Shown: positions 33,509 to 42,277, numbered from the stretch's first letter. The stretch: 64,000 bases of DNA from Caryophanales bacterium (GCA_902362975.1 CABIYO010000004.1:4918-68917); one strand, 5' to 3'. The notes: a model not told the origin generated them from the sequence alone. Program-made: numbers and translations.

Positions 33509-35010
33509 AGTAATCCTTCCTGTTCCAAGAAGTCTTTCGCTACATCGTACGCGCGTTCATTTCCGTACGCGACTCGTCGATTCAATTCAGACATTTGTTC
33601 GTCTGTGATTTTACCTGCGAGTTGATTGAGCGCATCCTCGATTTCTGGATACTCCTCAAGCGTCTCTTCTTTCATGAGCGGCGCTCCCTGGTATGGTGGG
33701 AAGAATTGACGATCGTCTTCTAAGACGACAAGGTCGTTCTCGGCAATATCAGGGTCCGTCGCATAGGCGTCTACTAAATTGACATCTCCTCGCGAGATAG
33801 CACGATAACGCAATTTTTGCTCCATCGAGACGACAGATGGGAAATCGAATCCATACTCGTTTTGAAGTCCTGGGTATCCGTCTTCGCGGTCCGTGAATTC
33901 AAGCGTGAAACCGGCCTTGATGTCCGACTCGACATTCCGTAAATCGGAAATGGCCGTAATGCCTTCCGCCTCTGCATAATCACGTGGAATGGCGAGTGCA
34001 TACGTGTTGTTAAATTTCATCGGTTCGAGCATCACATACCCATCTTCAGAAAGCGCTTCTCTTGCTTGCTCGTACACTTCACCGGCATCGTTTGACTCAG
34101 GCGTTTCTTTGACGAGACTCGCCAGTGCCGTACCTGTAAACTCCGGATAAATATCAACGTCTCCAGATTGGAGTGCGCCCCATACGAATGTTGTTTCCCC
34201 AAAGTTCGGTTTCACAGATACAGTCAAATCTGTTTTTTCTTCAATCAATAACTTATACATGTTCATTAGGATTTCCGGCTCTGGACCAAGTTTACCGGCA
34301 ACGACAAGGTCTGTTTCTTGCGAACGACCGAACGCAAGCGGTGTGACGATGACCAAGGCGAGGACAGTAGAAACAGCAATCAATTTCACCTTGTTTCGAG
34401 TCGCTGTCGCACCTTCCATCTGACGCAACAAGAAGTCAAATAAGAGTGCCAAAATGGCGGCCGGGATGGCACCGAGTAAAATTAAGTAATTGTCGTTCCG
34501 GTTAATCCCAAGCAAGATCAACGTACCGAGTCCGCCGGCTCCGACTAAAGCAGCGAGCGTCGCAGTCCCGACAATCAAGACCATCGCTGTACGGATACCA
34601 GCCATGATGACCGGGAGCGCGAGTGGAAGTTCGACTTTCATCAAACTTTGATTCGGTTTCATCCCACAAGCTCGAGCAGCTTCTAGTAATGATTTATCCA
34701 CTTCGTTCAACCCAGTGAACGTGTTTCGTAAAATAGGGAGGAGCGCATATAAGACAAGCGCAATAATGGCAGGTAATGCCCCGATTCCAACGAGTGGGAT
34801 CATTAATCCGAGTAAGGCAAGAGATGGAATCGTTTGAATAATCGCAGTGATGCCAATGGCGGTTTCGGCGATTTTCTTACGTCGCGTCAGCCAGATTCCC
34901 AATGGAACGGCAATTAATACGGCGATCAAAAGCGATACGACAGAGAGCTGCAAGTGCTCAATCAGTGCCTCGACAAGCTGTCCTTGTCTATTTTGGAACG
35001 TCTCAAGCAT
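33505..35010 (-). CDS. ABC transporter permease fused to substrate-binding domain (OpuF/EgtU type)
   Basis: About 501 residues in two parts. Residues 1-205 are an OpuC/ProW-like permease with five to six helices (EAARACGMKPNQSLMKVELP is the EAA loop). Residues about 225-500 are an extracellular glycine-betaine/choline-type binding domain (VWGALQSGDVDIYPEFTGTA, NNTYALAIPRDYA). Fused systems of this layout import compatible solutes (OpuF) or ergothioneine (EgtU). Start set at 35010, behind AGAGGTGA; the ATPase gene overlaps by 8 nt. The ligand cannot be fixed without aligning the binding pocket. Confidence 0.85.
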   Translation of the reverse strand: MLETFQNRQGQLVEALIEHLQLSVVSLLIAVLIAVPLGIWLTRRKKIAETAIGITAIIQTIPSLALLGLMIPLVGIGALPAIIALVLYALLPILRNTFTGLNEVDKSLLEAARACGMKPNQSLMKVELPLALPVIMAGIRTAMVLIVGTATLAALVGAGGLGTLILLGINRNDNYLILLGAIPAAILALLFDFLLRQMEGATATRNKVKLIAVSTVLALVIVTPLAFGRSQETDLVVAGKLGPEPEILMNMYKLLIEEKTDLTVSVKPNFGETTFVWGALQSGDVDIYPEFTGTALASLVKETPESNDAGEVYEQAREALSEDGYVMLEPMKFNNTYALAIPRDYAEAEGITAISDLRNVESDIKAGFTLEFTDREDGYPGLQNEYGFDFPSVVSMEQKLRYRAISRGDVNLVDAYATDPDIAENDLVVLEDDRQFFPPYQGAPLMKEETLEEYPEIEDALNQLAGKITDEQMSELNRRVAYGNERAYDVAKDFLEQEGLL

Positions 35011-35737
35011 CCTGCTCACCTCTTCCGCGTTGTGTAAATTCTAAGACGAACGGGTCTTCACTCGCCAATATTTCTTCAGGCGTACCGACCAACATGAGTT
35101 CCCCATCACGCATCAACGCGATGCGATCTCCGAGCTTCATCGCCTCTTGCATGTCATGCGTGACAAATAAAATCGTTTTCCCGAGCTCATCATTCAATCG
35201 TTTAATGTCATCCTGCAATTGACCACGACTGATCGGGTCAAGTGCAGAAAATGGTTCGTCCATGAGGATAACGTCCGGGTCTGCAGCTAAGGCACGCAAT
35301 ACGCCTACTCGCTGCTGTTGACCTCCTGATAATTCTGCTGGCTTCTTCGAGCGAAGTTTCGGGTCCAGCCCGGCGATTTTCATCAATTCAGTCACTCGCT
35401 CTTTTGTTCGATCTTTTTTCCACTTTAATAATTCGGGTACGACAGAGATATTTTCTTCCACAGTTAAGTGAGGGAATAATGCAATCTGTTGGAGTACATA
35501 ACCGATATTACGGCGTAGTTCAAAAATATCGAATTGATAGATTTCTTTTCCTTCGATTAAAATTTTCCCATCCGTATGGTCGATTAATCGATTCACCATT
35601 TTCATGGTCGTGGTCTTCCCACAACCTGAAGGACCAATCAATACAAATATTTCTCCTTTTTCTACAGTTAAACTCAAATCTTTGACGGCTAACGTCCCGT
35701 CCTCATATCGTTTTGATACATCCCGAAACTCAATCAA
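35003..35737 (-). CDS. ABC transporter ATPase, OpuCA/OpuFA/EgtV-like, without CBS domains
   Basis: A 244-residue ATPase. Walker A GPSGCGKTTTMKM, signature LSGGQQQRVGVLRALA, Walker B VILMDEPFSALDP and switch THDMQEA are intact. OpuCA proteins have two C-terminal CBS domains for osmosensing; this one ends right after the ATPase core, as in OpuFA or short EgtV types. Start is TTG at 35737, 7 nt after GAGGAGG, giving the usual N-terminus LIEFRDVSKRY. First gene of a three-gene unit with the permease-binding fusion and a lipid kinase. Confidence 0.88.
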   Translation of the reverse strand: MIEFRDVSKRYEDGTLAVKDLSLTVEKGEIFVLIGPSGCGKTTTMKMVNRLIDHTDGKILIEGKEIYQFDIFELRRNIGYVLQQIALFPHLTVEENISVVPELLKWKKDRTKERVTELMKIAGLDPKLRSKKPAELSGGQQQRVGVLRALAADPDVILMDEPFSALDPISRGQLQDDIKRLNDELGKTILFVTHDMQEAMKLGDRIALMRDGELMLVGTPEEILASEDPFVLEFTQRGRGEQDA

Positions 35738-35788
35738 CCTGATCCCTCCTCGACTGTTTCCAAACAAAATGGAAATTCAAAAAGTATT

Positions 35789-35814
35789 ATGCCCGTTTCT
35801 CTACTTTGTTAAAC
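35789..35814 (-). promoter_or_regulatory. Candidate SigB promoter of the OpuF/EgtUV-like operon
   Basis: Minus strand GTTTAA (35809-35814), a 14-bp spacer, and GGGCAT (35789-35794), one base off the SigB consensus. CATAAT overlaps the -10 and could also serve SigA. Confidence 0.5.
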
Positions 35815-35846
35815 AAAAAAGGCTCTCCGATTGGAGAACCTTCAAG
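35814..35846 (-). terminator. Terminator of the 3D-domain protein gene
   Basis: Stem GGTTCTCC/GGAGAGCC (one wobble), followed by six T on the minus strand. Confidence 0.8.
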
Positions 35847-35848
35847 AT

Positions 35849-36562
35849 TTAGTAAACGGTGACTTGGATTTGGCGACGCCCCCATTGAATCGCATCTTGT
35901 TTCGAATCGACTAATAAATCGACGATATGACCTTTGATTCGGCCACCTGTATCAAGGGCGATCGCATCACCAACACCTTGTATATGGACTTTAGAGCCTA
36001 ATGGGATGATGGCTGGGTCGACTGCGATAATCCGCATCCCGTTATAATAAATCGAGTCGGTCACATCATGACCCGTGGCCGTTAACACACGACCGCCGTA
36101 TGCCTTGTTATCTGCAACATCATTTGAATAAGCCGTTGATTCGACTGTAATAACCTTTGTAGAGGTAGATACCGGTGTCGCATTGACTGTTTGCGTTGCT
36201 GAAGTCGACGATTTTGCAGCTGTTGCCCGTTCCGCTGCTTTACGTTCTTCCTCTGCTTTTCGTTCCGCTTCACGTTTGGCAAGTTTTGCCTTCTCCGCTT
36301 CTTCTTTCGCTTTCTCGGCTGCAAGTCGTTCCGCTTCAATTCGCTTCTCTTCAGCCAAACGTTTTTCTTCAGCGATTTTCTTTTGACGTGCGATTTCTTT
36401 TTTTCGCTCTTCCTCAATCGCCTGTCGTTCTAACTCAAGTGGATTTTGTACAATTTTTTGTTCTGTCCCAATCCCGATTTGTGCAGCATCCGCTTGTATG
36501 GTGAAAGCGAACATGCCAATCATCACGGTTCCAAAGAACATCATATATTTAACTAATTTCAT
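35849..36562 (-). CDS. Secreted 3D-domain cell-wall protein, YocH-like
   Basis: A 237-residue protein. Signal peptide about 1-27 (ending ADAA), a charged Glu/Lys/Arg/Ala coiled coil about 45-120, a Ser/Thr linker, and a C-terminal 3D domain about 140-237 with the three conserved aspartates in AVDPAIIP, ALDTGG and HIVDLL. 3D domains are MltA-like barrels of muralytic enzymes. YocH has LysM repeats in place of the coiled coil, so this is a variant architecture. Start is the first family-like ATG; its SD is distant, so the start is the least certain point. WalR boxes upstream support a role in wall turnover. Confidence 0.82.
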   Translation of the reverse strand: MKLVKYMMFFGTVMIGMFAFTIQADAAQIGIGTEQKIVQNPLELERQAIEEERKKEIARQKKIAEEKRLAEEKRIEAERLAAEKAKEEAEKAKLAKREAERKAEEERKAAERATAAKSSTSATQTVNATPVSTSTKVITVESTAYSNDVADNKAYGGRVLTATGHDVTDSIYYNGMRIIAVDPAIIPLGSKVHIQGVGDAIALDTGGRIKGHIVDLLVDSKQDAIQWGRRQIQVTVY

Positions 36563-36738
36563 CGTAGTAAGGTCATCACCTTTCTCGTTATGTAACGAAC
36601 AGATGTTAATGTACCACGACAGGTCCCGCCAAAGTAGTGATTTTATCGAAGTGAAACATTCCTGACATATGACAAAAAAAGTGGTTACAGATTGTAACAA
36701 TTGAAAAGAACGTTGGTAGTCCTTATGTTCACAAAAAA

Positions 36739-36755
36739 ATTACAGATTCGTTACA
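36739..36755 (-). promoter_or_regulatory. Perfect WalR (YycF) box
   Basis: Minus strand TGTAAC-GAATC-TGTAAT, an exact match to the WalR direct repeat TGTWAH-N5-TGTWAH, about 180 bp before the 3D-domain gene. A further element, GTTAC-N5-GTAAC (36684-36698), lies between. Confidence 0.65.
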
Positions 36756-36763
36756 ATCAATCG

Positions 36764-36780
36764 TGTAACAAACCTGTAAT
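36764..36780 (+). promoter_or_regulatory. Second perfect WalR box, opposite orientation
   Basis: Plus strand TGTAAC-AAACC-TGTAAT, again exact, 8 bp from the first box. Confidence 0.55.
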
Positions 36781-36800
36781 CTTCCTGTCATGATTAAATC

Positions 36801-37253
36801 TTATTCATTTGACTCAATTTCATACATTCTGAGCATCCCCCACGGTGCGACATCAACTTGAACCGTGAACGATTGCTTTCCTTTTATAGCATCCATCTCA
36901 TCTTGAGACACACGATACGACCCCATTTCTTCTATATAAAGAAGTCGATCATAATAGTTTGCCCGAATTCCACCAAAAAACGGTTTCGACTCAATTCGAT
37001 TGATGACTGCATAACCCTCTTCCCCTTCTTTAAAGGAAACATATACCGTTCCGGTTTCGACATCTTGTCGTCCTTTGAAGGCATCATATTCGAGATAGAC
37101 GGAATCTCCAAAATAAGGGTCATAAGGCTCGAACGAAGACCCTTTAAACGTGTACGTCTCCCCGACCCACGAAATAGCATAAACAAGTACCACAAAGCAG
37201 ATTGCAATCAGGACTTGGACAACCGGGATCACCCAGACAGAAAACCGTTTCAT
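36801..37253 (-). CDS. GDYXXLXY-domain membrane protein
   Basis: A 150-residue protein with one N-terminal membrane helix (about 8-30) and an extracytoplasmic beta-rich domain. The family name motif appears as GDSVYLEYDAF near residue 50. GDYXXLXY proteins usually pair with DUF2157 proteins, as here (4-nt overlap with the upstream gene). Function unknown; an envelope role is inferred from topology. Confidence 0.82.
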   Translation of the reverse strand: MKRFSVWVIPVVQVLIAICFVVLVYAISWVGETYTFKGSSFEPYDPYFGDSVYLEYDAFKGRQDVETGTVYVSFKEGEEGYAVINRIESKPFFGGIRANYYDRLLYIEEMGSYRVSQDEMDAIKGKQSFTVQVDVAPWGMLRMYEIESNE

Positions 37254-38425
37254 GTCGTCACATCCCCTCTCGTTCGATTACGCCACCATAATGCGAGTGA
37301 CAACGCAAAGACGATTAACGCACCAATCAAGAAGAAGAGTGAGATATCGAGCCGGTCCCATACGTAGATAAAGTAAATTGTCAGTTGAACGATTAAGAAA
37401 TAGAGGAAGGCGAATATTGTCGGTTGTCGTGTCACGTCTTGGCGAATCAAGTACGCAAGTGCAATCACCTCGATGATGATCGCCAGTAAAACTCCTGAAT
37501 CTTCATACAGTGCAAATGGGATGACTGCAAGGAAACTTACCCAGAGTAGGTCGTTTCGTCTGTGAATCAAATAGACGGCAACGAGTGCCACCGACAAAAG
37601 TGTCGCTTCAATGACGGAAGGCGGTCTTTGGGAGAGCCAACTTTCTGTCACGTTAATTAAATAACCAATTGATAGAACGGCCGCAGTGAACAGATACGTT
37701 GCTTGCCATGCGGCTTGTTTTCGATAGAATAAGAGCATTGCATGCAAGATGACGAGTGACCAAAGCGGCCACAGTCTTCCCTCATAATCGATATACTGGC
37801 CGAAAATATTGAGAATGCCATAAAAGGTTAGCCAGGCAAACGTGCGGTCCAACGATTCATCGACGAAATGGAACCATACCCATGTCACGATTAGAGCAAT
37901 CCCAATCAAAATCAGCCCGATGCTTTCGAAACTATTGGTGATGGCTAAAAATGCCGCGATTGCGGTGATCATGGAGAATATGACATGCTCATACAAGATG
38001 CGATGAAGTACTGCCATCGCAAAGATAATCCAGAACAATAGAGTCAATTGGCCAGACAGGTTATACGTCGTGAAAATGACCGCCATGGTCGCGATAAAGA
38101 AAACGAACCCTAGTACACGTAACAGCGTGACATATCTTGGGGTTCTTAAGCGAACCCGCTCGGCAAACACATAAAATCCAACCATAAATAAAAGAAACAA
38201 ACCGATTTTCAAAAGGTCAGGAATCGCTTGCCAGTTGGCTGCGACGAAACTGAAAAGGCTAAGAGCCAACAAAATGGATCCGACAATAACCAAAACGGGT
38301 GGCTTGTGATCATGTTGCTCACTAGCCGCCCGTCGTTTATGTTCATAGTCGACTAGTCTTAACCCCGTCGCTTCATCCAATAAACCCGCCTCTTGCCATT
38401 CACGTACTTTTTTGTCAATGGACAC
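37250..38425 (-). CDS. DUF2157 polytopic membrane protein
   Basis: About 391 residues. A soluble N-terminal part (VREWQEAGLLDEATGLRLVD) resembles the DUF2157 head and is followed by roughly twelve membrane helices. Start chosen at GTG 38425, 9 nt after AAAGGG; earlier in-frame ATGs either touch that SD or overlap the preceding gene. It is coupled to the GDYXXLXY gene. Function unknown. Confidence 0.75.
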   Translation of the reverse strand: MSIDKKVREWQEAGLLDEATGLRLVDYEHKRRAASEQHDHKPPVLVIVGSILLALSLFSFVAANWQAIPDLLKIGLFLLFMVGFYVFAERVRLRTPRYVTLLRVLGFVFFIATMAVIFTTYNLSGQLTLLFWIIFAMAVLHRILYEHVIFSMITAIAAFLAITNSFESIGLILIGIALIVTWVWFHFVDESLDRTFAWLTFYGILNIFGQYIDYEGRLWPLWSLVILHAMLLFYRKQAAWQATYLFTAAVLSIGYLINVTESWLSQRPPSVIEATLLSVALVAVYLIHRRNDLLWVSFLAVIPFALYEDSGVLLAIIIEVIALAYLIRQDVTRQPTIFAFLYFLIVQLTIYFIYVWDRLDISLFFLIGALIVFALSLALWWRNRTRGDVTT

Positions 38426-38450
38426 CTGAATCATCCCTTTCAGAAAAAGG

Positions 38451-38651
38451 TCAGCTGGCGCGTTCAATCAATTCCAATTCTGATTTTAGTAAAACTTGTT
38501 TCTCGAACTCAAGTCCGAGCTGTTGAAACTCTTCCATGATCGAGACGTCACCGATCACAGTATTGGTCAGTACGGCGGTCACTTCAGCGACCCATCCTTC
38601 ACGAGTCGACTTCACGATATCACCTACGAGGAATTCTTCAGACACACCCAT
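38451..38651 (-). CDS. Small DUF2187-like (YkvS-type) protein
   Basis: A 66-residue protein with a short KOW/SH3-like pattern: FLVGDIVKSTREGWVAEVTA, then a VIGDVSIMEEF segment similar to YkvS. Function unknown. It precedes the DUF2157 gene by 25 nt and is probably in the same transcript. Confidence 0.65.
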   Translation of the reverse strand: MGVSEEFLVGDIVKSTREGWVAEVTAVLTNTVIGDVSIMEEFQQLGLEFEKQVLLKSELELIERAS

Positions 38652-38691
38652 TCACTTCCAATCTAAATTTGTTTCTATCATTATAACGAAA

Positions 38692-39324
38692 TTATAACCG
38701 TTTGAATACGTTTTCTTTTATCCGTTTAATAAATTGTGTCAAGAATTTTCCAGTAAGTCCCCAAATGATGTAGTCTTCATGTTCATAAAAAGGTTCTTTC
38801 ATTTTAATTACCCGTTTTTTGTACGCTTTAGCATTCGCCAATCGATCTAACGGAATATTTTGATCCGGACTCATCGTCCATTCCATCTCTCCGTGGAATG
38901 GATCAATCATGAGTAATGTGGAAATCGGTACGGTAAACAAATGATCGACCTCATCCGTCCCTTCCACACTCGGTACTTCCGATAGGATTCCGACAAACGG
39001 AAAAATCAATTGACGATGAGGCGTAGCAAGCGGTCGCAATTTGCCTACGACTTCTACTTTATCTGCAGAAATCTCTAACTCTTCGCATGTTTCCCGGATT
39101 GCCGCTTCTACGGGTGTTTCTCCTTTTTCAAGGCGTCCCCCTGGAAATGAGATCTCCCCAGGTTGCTGCCGCATCGTGTGGGCGCGTACCTCAAACACGA
39201 CGTGCCATTCCTGATCGATCTGAACGAGTGGGATTAACACTGCCGCTGTCTGTTCATAATCTTCATCCATTGTAAAACTATCTCGAATCTGTTCTTCTGT
39301 GATCCATGGATGCACAATGCTCAC
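38692..39324 (-). CDS. Nudix hydrolase, CoA-pyrophosphatase (NudL/YeaB) type
   Basis: A 210-residue protein. The Nudix box is [20 protein letters not shown] followed by ELEI (GX5EX7REX2EE). The preceding [11 protein letters not shown] is the extra motif of CoA-diphosphatases. Such enzymes split CoA or oxidised CoA to 3',5'-ADP and phosphopantetheine. No long leader or partner gene is seen. Divergent from the FAD monooxygenase gene. Confidence 0.85.
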   Translation of the reverse strand: MSIVHPWITEEQIRDSFTMDEDYEQTAAVLIPLVQIDQEWHVVFEVRAHTMRQQPGEISFPGGRLEKGETPVEAAIRETCEELEISADKVEVVGKLRPLATPHRQLIFPFVGILSEVPSVEGTDEVDHLFTVPISTLLMIDPFHGEMEWTMSPDQNIPLDRLANAKAYKKRVIKMKEPFYEHEDYIIWGLTGKFLTQFIKRIKENVFKRL

Positions 39325-39427
39325 TCACCTTCCATCATCGAATATCATATATCGTTCTATACCCTACTTTTCGTTTAGTCGCTGCCAATGTCGGAAATAT
39401 CATTATTAATGATAGGAGTTGATCAGC

Positions 39428-40966
39428 GTGGACGAACAAGTAGATGTATTGATTGTCGGTGCCGGACCAACCGGCTTGACGCTCGGACTCACCTTAGCCA
39501 GATATGGCGTATCTTTTCAAATCATTGATCGTAAGACGACCCCGTCGGACAATTCACGAGCTATCGGGATTCAGCCGCGGACCATCGAAGTGTTTTCTCG
39601 TTTAGATGTTGCGCAAGAAGTGCTAGAGCGTGCCCGAACAATTGAACGGGGGAATCTATATTTTTCGGGACAGTGGACAGCAAAGCTTGAGTTCTCCAAA
39701 CTCGTGACCCCTTATCCGTTCGTGACGTTGTTACGTCAAAATGAAACCGAAGAGATTTTGGAACGTGCCCTACGAAAACATGGACATGTTGTGAAGCGCG
39801 GTGAAACGTTGTCATCCATCACTCAATACCCATCCCGTACAATCGCATATTTGACCGCTACAGACGGGCGAAATCGTGCTGTTGAAGCGAAATACATTGC
39901 CGCCGCCGATGGAGCCAACAGTTCGGTTCGTCGGATGCTCGCCCTTCCGTTTAGTGGTAAATCGTTCAAAGAGGCTTGGGTGCTAGCCGATTTGAAGGCG
40001 GATTGGCCGATATCCCGGGAAGAAGTTCATATCTTTTTCTCGGATCGAGGAGTGCTCGAAGTCTTCCCGCTCACGGATGAAACAATTCGCATCACGGGAA
40101 ACTTGAGAACGGATGAATCATTCCAAGAGTCGGATCTTCAAGAATTGGTGGAGCAACGCAGTCATATGCCGGTCCATATTCATGATGTGGAATGGTTCTC
40201 CTTATTCCGCGTGCATAATCGCATGGTCGATACGTTCATACACAATCGCATCATTCTCATGGGGGATGCGGCACATATTAACTCCCCGGTCGGAGGACAA
40301 GGGATGAACACCGGGATAGCGGATGCCTTCAACTTAGGTTGGAAACTGTGGTTACATCTCAAAACTGGCGCCCTCCATCACGTCGTGTCCACCTATCGAG
40401 ACGAGCGAGAATACGTAGCCCGCAACGTGCTTCAGACGACGAATATCGCAACGGAGATGTTGCAGATGACCCTCCCGATGCTCTTGCCGTTCCAAGCAAT
40501 CGGTGCCGATGTCTTCACTCGCGTCAATTTCGTCAACCAAAAGATCACCGAACGGATTTCTCAGCTCCATTTATCGTATCCGAATGCGCTTCGGTTCCCG
40601 TTTCGTCGCGTTGCGGAAGGAAAGATTTTTCCGGAGACTGAGATTTTACGAACGGATGACGGGTTTCGGACAAAAATATCCAAAATCGCGGACGGACGGT
40701 TTCAAGTGCTCGTATTTGACGACGGGAAACGTGATTTGACGTCCATTTATGCCTATTTGAACAAGAACCAGCCGTTCATTCAAACGATTACCTTATCTAA
40801 GACGAGTCGCCCGTTTTTCGATCAAGGAAACGAACTAGCCAAATCACTTTTTATGAAACGTGGCATATTGGTCATTCGTCCAGACGGTTATTTGTTGCAT
40901 AAGCAACATCACGTTCGCTTAAAGCCGTTACAGGACAAGTTGGCCGTCTGGCTGCCGTCCTCTTGA
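39428..40966 (+). CDS. FAD-dependent aromatic monooxygenase (PHBH/MhpA-like)
   Basis: About 512 residues. Motifs of class A flavin hydroxylases are VLIVGAGPTGLTLGL (FAD), a DG-type AAADGANSSVRRML, and MGDAAHINSPVGGQGMNTG. A thioredoxin-like C-terminal region (about 410-512) is typical of the MhpA/phenol-hydroxylase branch. It hydroxylates an aromatic or polyketide with NAD(P)H and oxygen. No ring-cleavage genes are adjacent, so a detoxification role, such as drug hydroxylation, is possible. Start set at GTG 39428, with AGGAG 9 nt upstream. Confidence 0.83.
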   Translation: MDEQVDVLIVGAGPTGLTLGLTLARYGVSFQIIDRKTTPSDNSRAIGIQPRTIEVFSRLDVAQEVLERARTIERGNLYFSGQWTAKLEFSKLVTPYPFVTLLRQNETEEILERALRKHGHVVKRGETLSSITQYPSRTIAYLTATDGRNRAVEAKYIAAADGANSSVRRMLALPFSGKSFKEAWVLADLKADWPISREEVHIFFSDRGVLEVFPLTDETIRITGNLRTDESFQESDLQELVEQRSHMPVHIHDVEWFSLFRVHNRMVDTFIHNRIILMGDAAHINSPVGGQGMNTGIADAFNLGWKLWLHLKTGALHHVVSTYRDEREYVARNVLQTTNIATEMLQMTLPMLLPFQAIGADVFTRVNFVNQKITERISQLHLSYPNALRFPFRRVAEGKIFPETEILRTDDGFRTKISKIADGRFQVLVFDDGKRDLTSIYAYLNKNQPFIQTITLSKTSRPFFDQGNELAKSLFMKRGILVIRPDGYLLHKQHHVRLKPLQDKLAVWLPSS

Positions 40967-40977
40967 ACGTGTATAAA

Positions 40978-41010
40978 TGGAGAGCCTCACCGAATGGGTG
41001 AAGCTCTCCA
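40978..41010. terminator. Stem-loop between convergent genes
   Basis: Stem TGGAGAGCCTCACC/GGGTGAAGCTCTCCA with one mismatch and loop GAAT. No real T-run on either side, so termination may be weak. Confidence 0.55.
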
Positions 41011-41018
41011 TGTCATGA

Positions 41019-41267
41019 CTATTCAACGTTTACATATAGAATACCTGGTTTCGAGAGCGTCAAATCGTAAAACGCTTCAAACGCCTCGATATCTTCTAAT
41101 TTTCGGAAATCGATTTGATCTGTTTCTTCATTCGGAATGGCCACGATGATACCTTCCTCTGTCGATTTGATCATGCCCGTTTGTCCGTTATGCATTCGAA
41201 TATAAAGTACTTGCTGATTTTCTAGGAGTGAGATCGCCTCTCGTCTCGATTGAATCGGTTTTTTCAT
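41019..41267 (-). CDS. Hypothetical protein, 82 residues
   Basis: Not recognised. Small soluble protein with basic N-terminus (MKKPIQSRREAISLLENQQV) and beta-like centre (LYIRMHNGQTGMIKS). Start set at 41267, with AGAGGGG upstream; the longer frame to 41318 lacks an SD. Convergent with the FAD monooxygenase and divergent from the next gene. Confidence 0.6.
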   Translation of the reverse strand: MKKPIQSRREAISLLENQQVLYIRMHNGQTGMIKSTEEGIIVAIPNEETDQIDFRKLEDIEAFEAFYDLTLSKPGILYVNVE

Positions 41268-41361
41268 TTCATCCCCTCTTTCCATTTCAGTATACCGTTC
41301 GCTCCATATTGCTTTCAACTCGCCACACCATTAAACTTGTGTAAAGAAGGGGTTGAAGGCA

Positions 41362-41649
41362 TTGGAAACATTATTGATCATCGTACTCGCCATTTTGTTT
41401 GTCATTTTGGTCTCGATTCGAACAATTCGCAACTTAAAGTGGGTTCGTTTCGGTGAAGCATTCGGGAAACAAGGTGAAGAACTTTTAGGTGATTATCATT
41501 ATTTGACCGAGCAGGGCATCACCTGTCGTGTGGAACAAGGACTACCGACCGGCAAACTATTGAAGCCGCTAGCAAAAAACTTGGACGATCGCGTTGCACT
41601 ATTCGTTCACCGAGATGATGCGGCAAAAGCAAGAGAACTTTTAAAATAA
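41362..41649 (+). CDS. Hypothetical single-pass membrane protein
   Basis: About 95 residues: an N-terminal hydrophobic helix (LLIIVLAILFVILVSI) followed by a short soluble domain with VALFVHRDDAAKARELL at the end, reminiscent of DUF2007-like signal-transducing domains. Start taken at TTG 41362, 9 nt after AAGGGG; TTG 41353 directly touches the SD. A strong bidirectional terminator follows. Confidence 0.6.
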   Translation: METLLIIVLAILFVILVSIRTIRNLKWVRFGEAFGKQGEELLGDYHYLTEQGITCRVEQGLPTGKLLKPLAKNLDDRVALFVHRDDAAKARELLK

Positions 41650-41686
41650 GAAGAAGGCCGAATGATCGATTCGGCCTTCTTCTTAT
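41648..41686. terminator. Bidirectional terminator
   Basis: A long perfect stem, AAGAAGAAGGCCGAAT against ATTCGGCCTTCTTCTT, loop GATCG-like, flanked by A- and T-rich tracts; serves the convergent genes on both sides. Confidence 0.88.
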
Positions 41687-42258
41687 TTATGTACTTGTCG
41701 CTCAGAACAATAATAGGCGATTTGTTTGACGAGCGGCTCTGTCAACGTCTTAAGGTTCGTTTTACTGATCACCTGATTCACTAGAGCAAATGAATCTCCA
41801 CAATTCGCCTTAATTCGTTCTAACTTCAATCGTTCCGTTTCCGGAAAAATTAAAAACGAATAGACGGGAATTGCTTGATTACACTCTTTTTTTAATCGTG
41901 ACCGCACTTGTTTGGTCATCCGTTCTAACTCCGTCACAGGATGAGGATAAACCTGTTTCCATCCCATCGAGGTCTCGGTTCGACATTCCCGGTTCGTCAA
42001 ATGGACGGGGGCTGGAGTTCGATTTAATTGAATCAAGAATACGCCTTTAGGTCCGACAAGCACGTAATGAACGAGATCATCCCCTAATTTAACTTGCTCA
42101 ATCATCATCCAATCAAATCGGCATGTTTGTCTGATGTTTTCGACGAGACAATCTGTATAGCAGGTTGGTGCTTTCATCACTTCTTCTTTCACACGAAACA
42201 GCTTTTTTGTCTGTTGTTTGACTGGTTGTTTCTCCGTGGCCGTTAACACTTGCAACAT
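41683..42258 (-). CDS. Hypothetical protein, possibly a degenerate NERD-like domain
   Basis: About 191 residues. The stretch LVHYVLVGPKGVFLIQLNR resembles the core strand pair of nuclease-related (NERD) domains, and the rest is helical and basic. The acidic catalytic residues expected of an active nuclease are not evident. Start set at ATG 42258; a GTG at 42267 is in the SD region. It is the last gene of the operon begun at 47108, 19 nt after gpsB. Confidence 0.55.
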   Translation of the reverse strand: MLQVLTATEKQPVKQQTKKLFRVKEEVMKAPTCYTDCLVENIRQTCRFDWMMIEQVKLGDDLVHYVLVGPKGVFLIQLNRTPAPVHLTNRECRTETSMGWKQVYPHPVTELERMTKQVRSRLKKECNQAIPVYSFLIFPETERLKLERIKANCGDSFALVNQVISKTNLKTLTEPLVKQIAYYCSERQVHK

Positions 42259-42277
42259 GGACTCCACCCCCTATTCG

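Noticed and set aside
36082..36417. Lys/Arg-rich frame inside the 3D-domain gene
   Set aside because: Out-of-frame reading of the Glu/Lys/Arg coiled-coil codons.
41648..41686. Long perfect inverted repeat as a mobile-element end
   Set aside because: Single copy, flanked by A/T tracts between convergent genes; a bidirectional terminator explains it.
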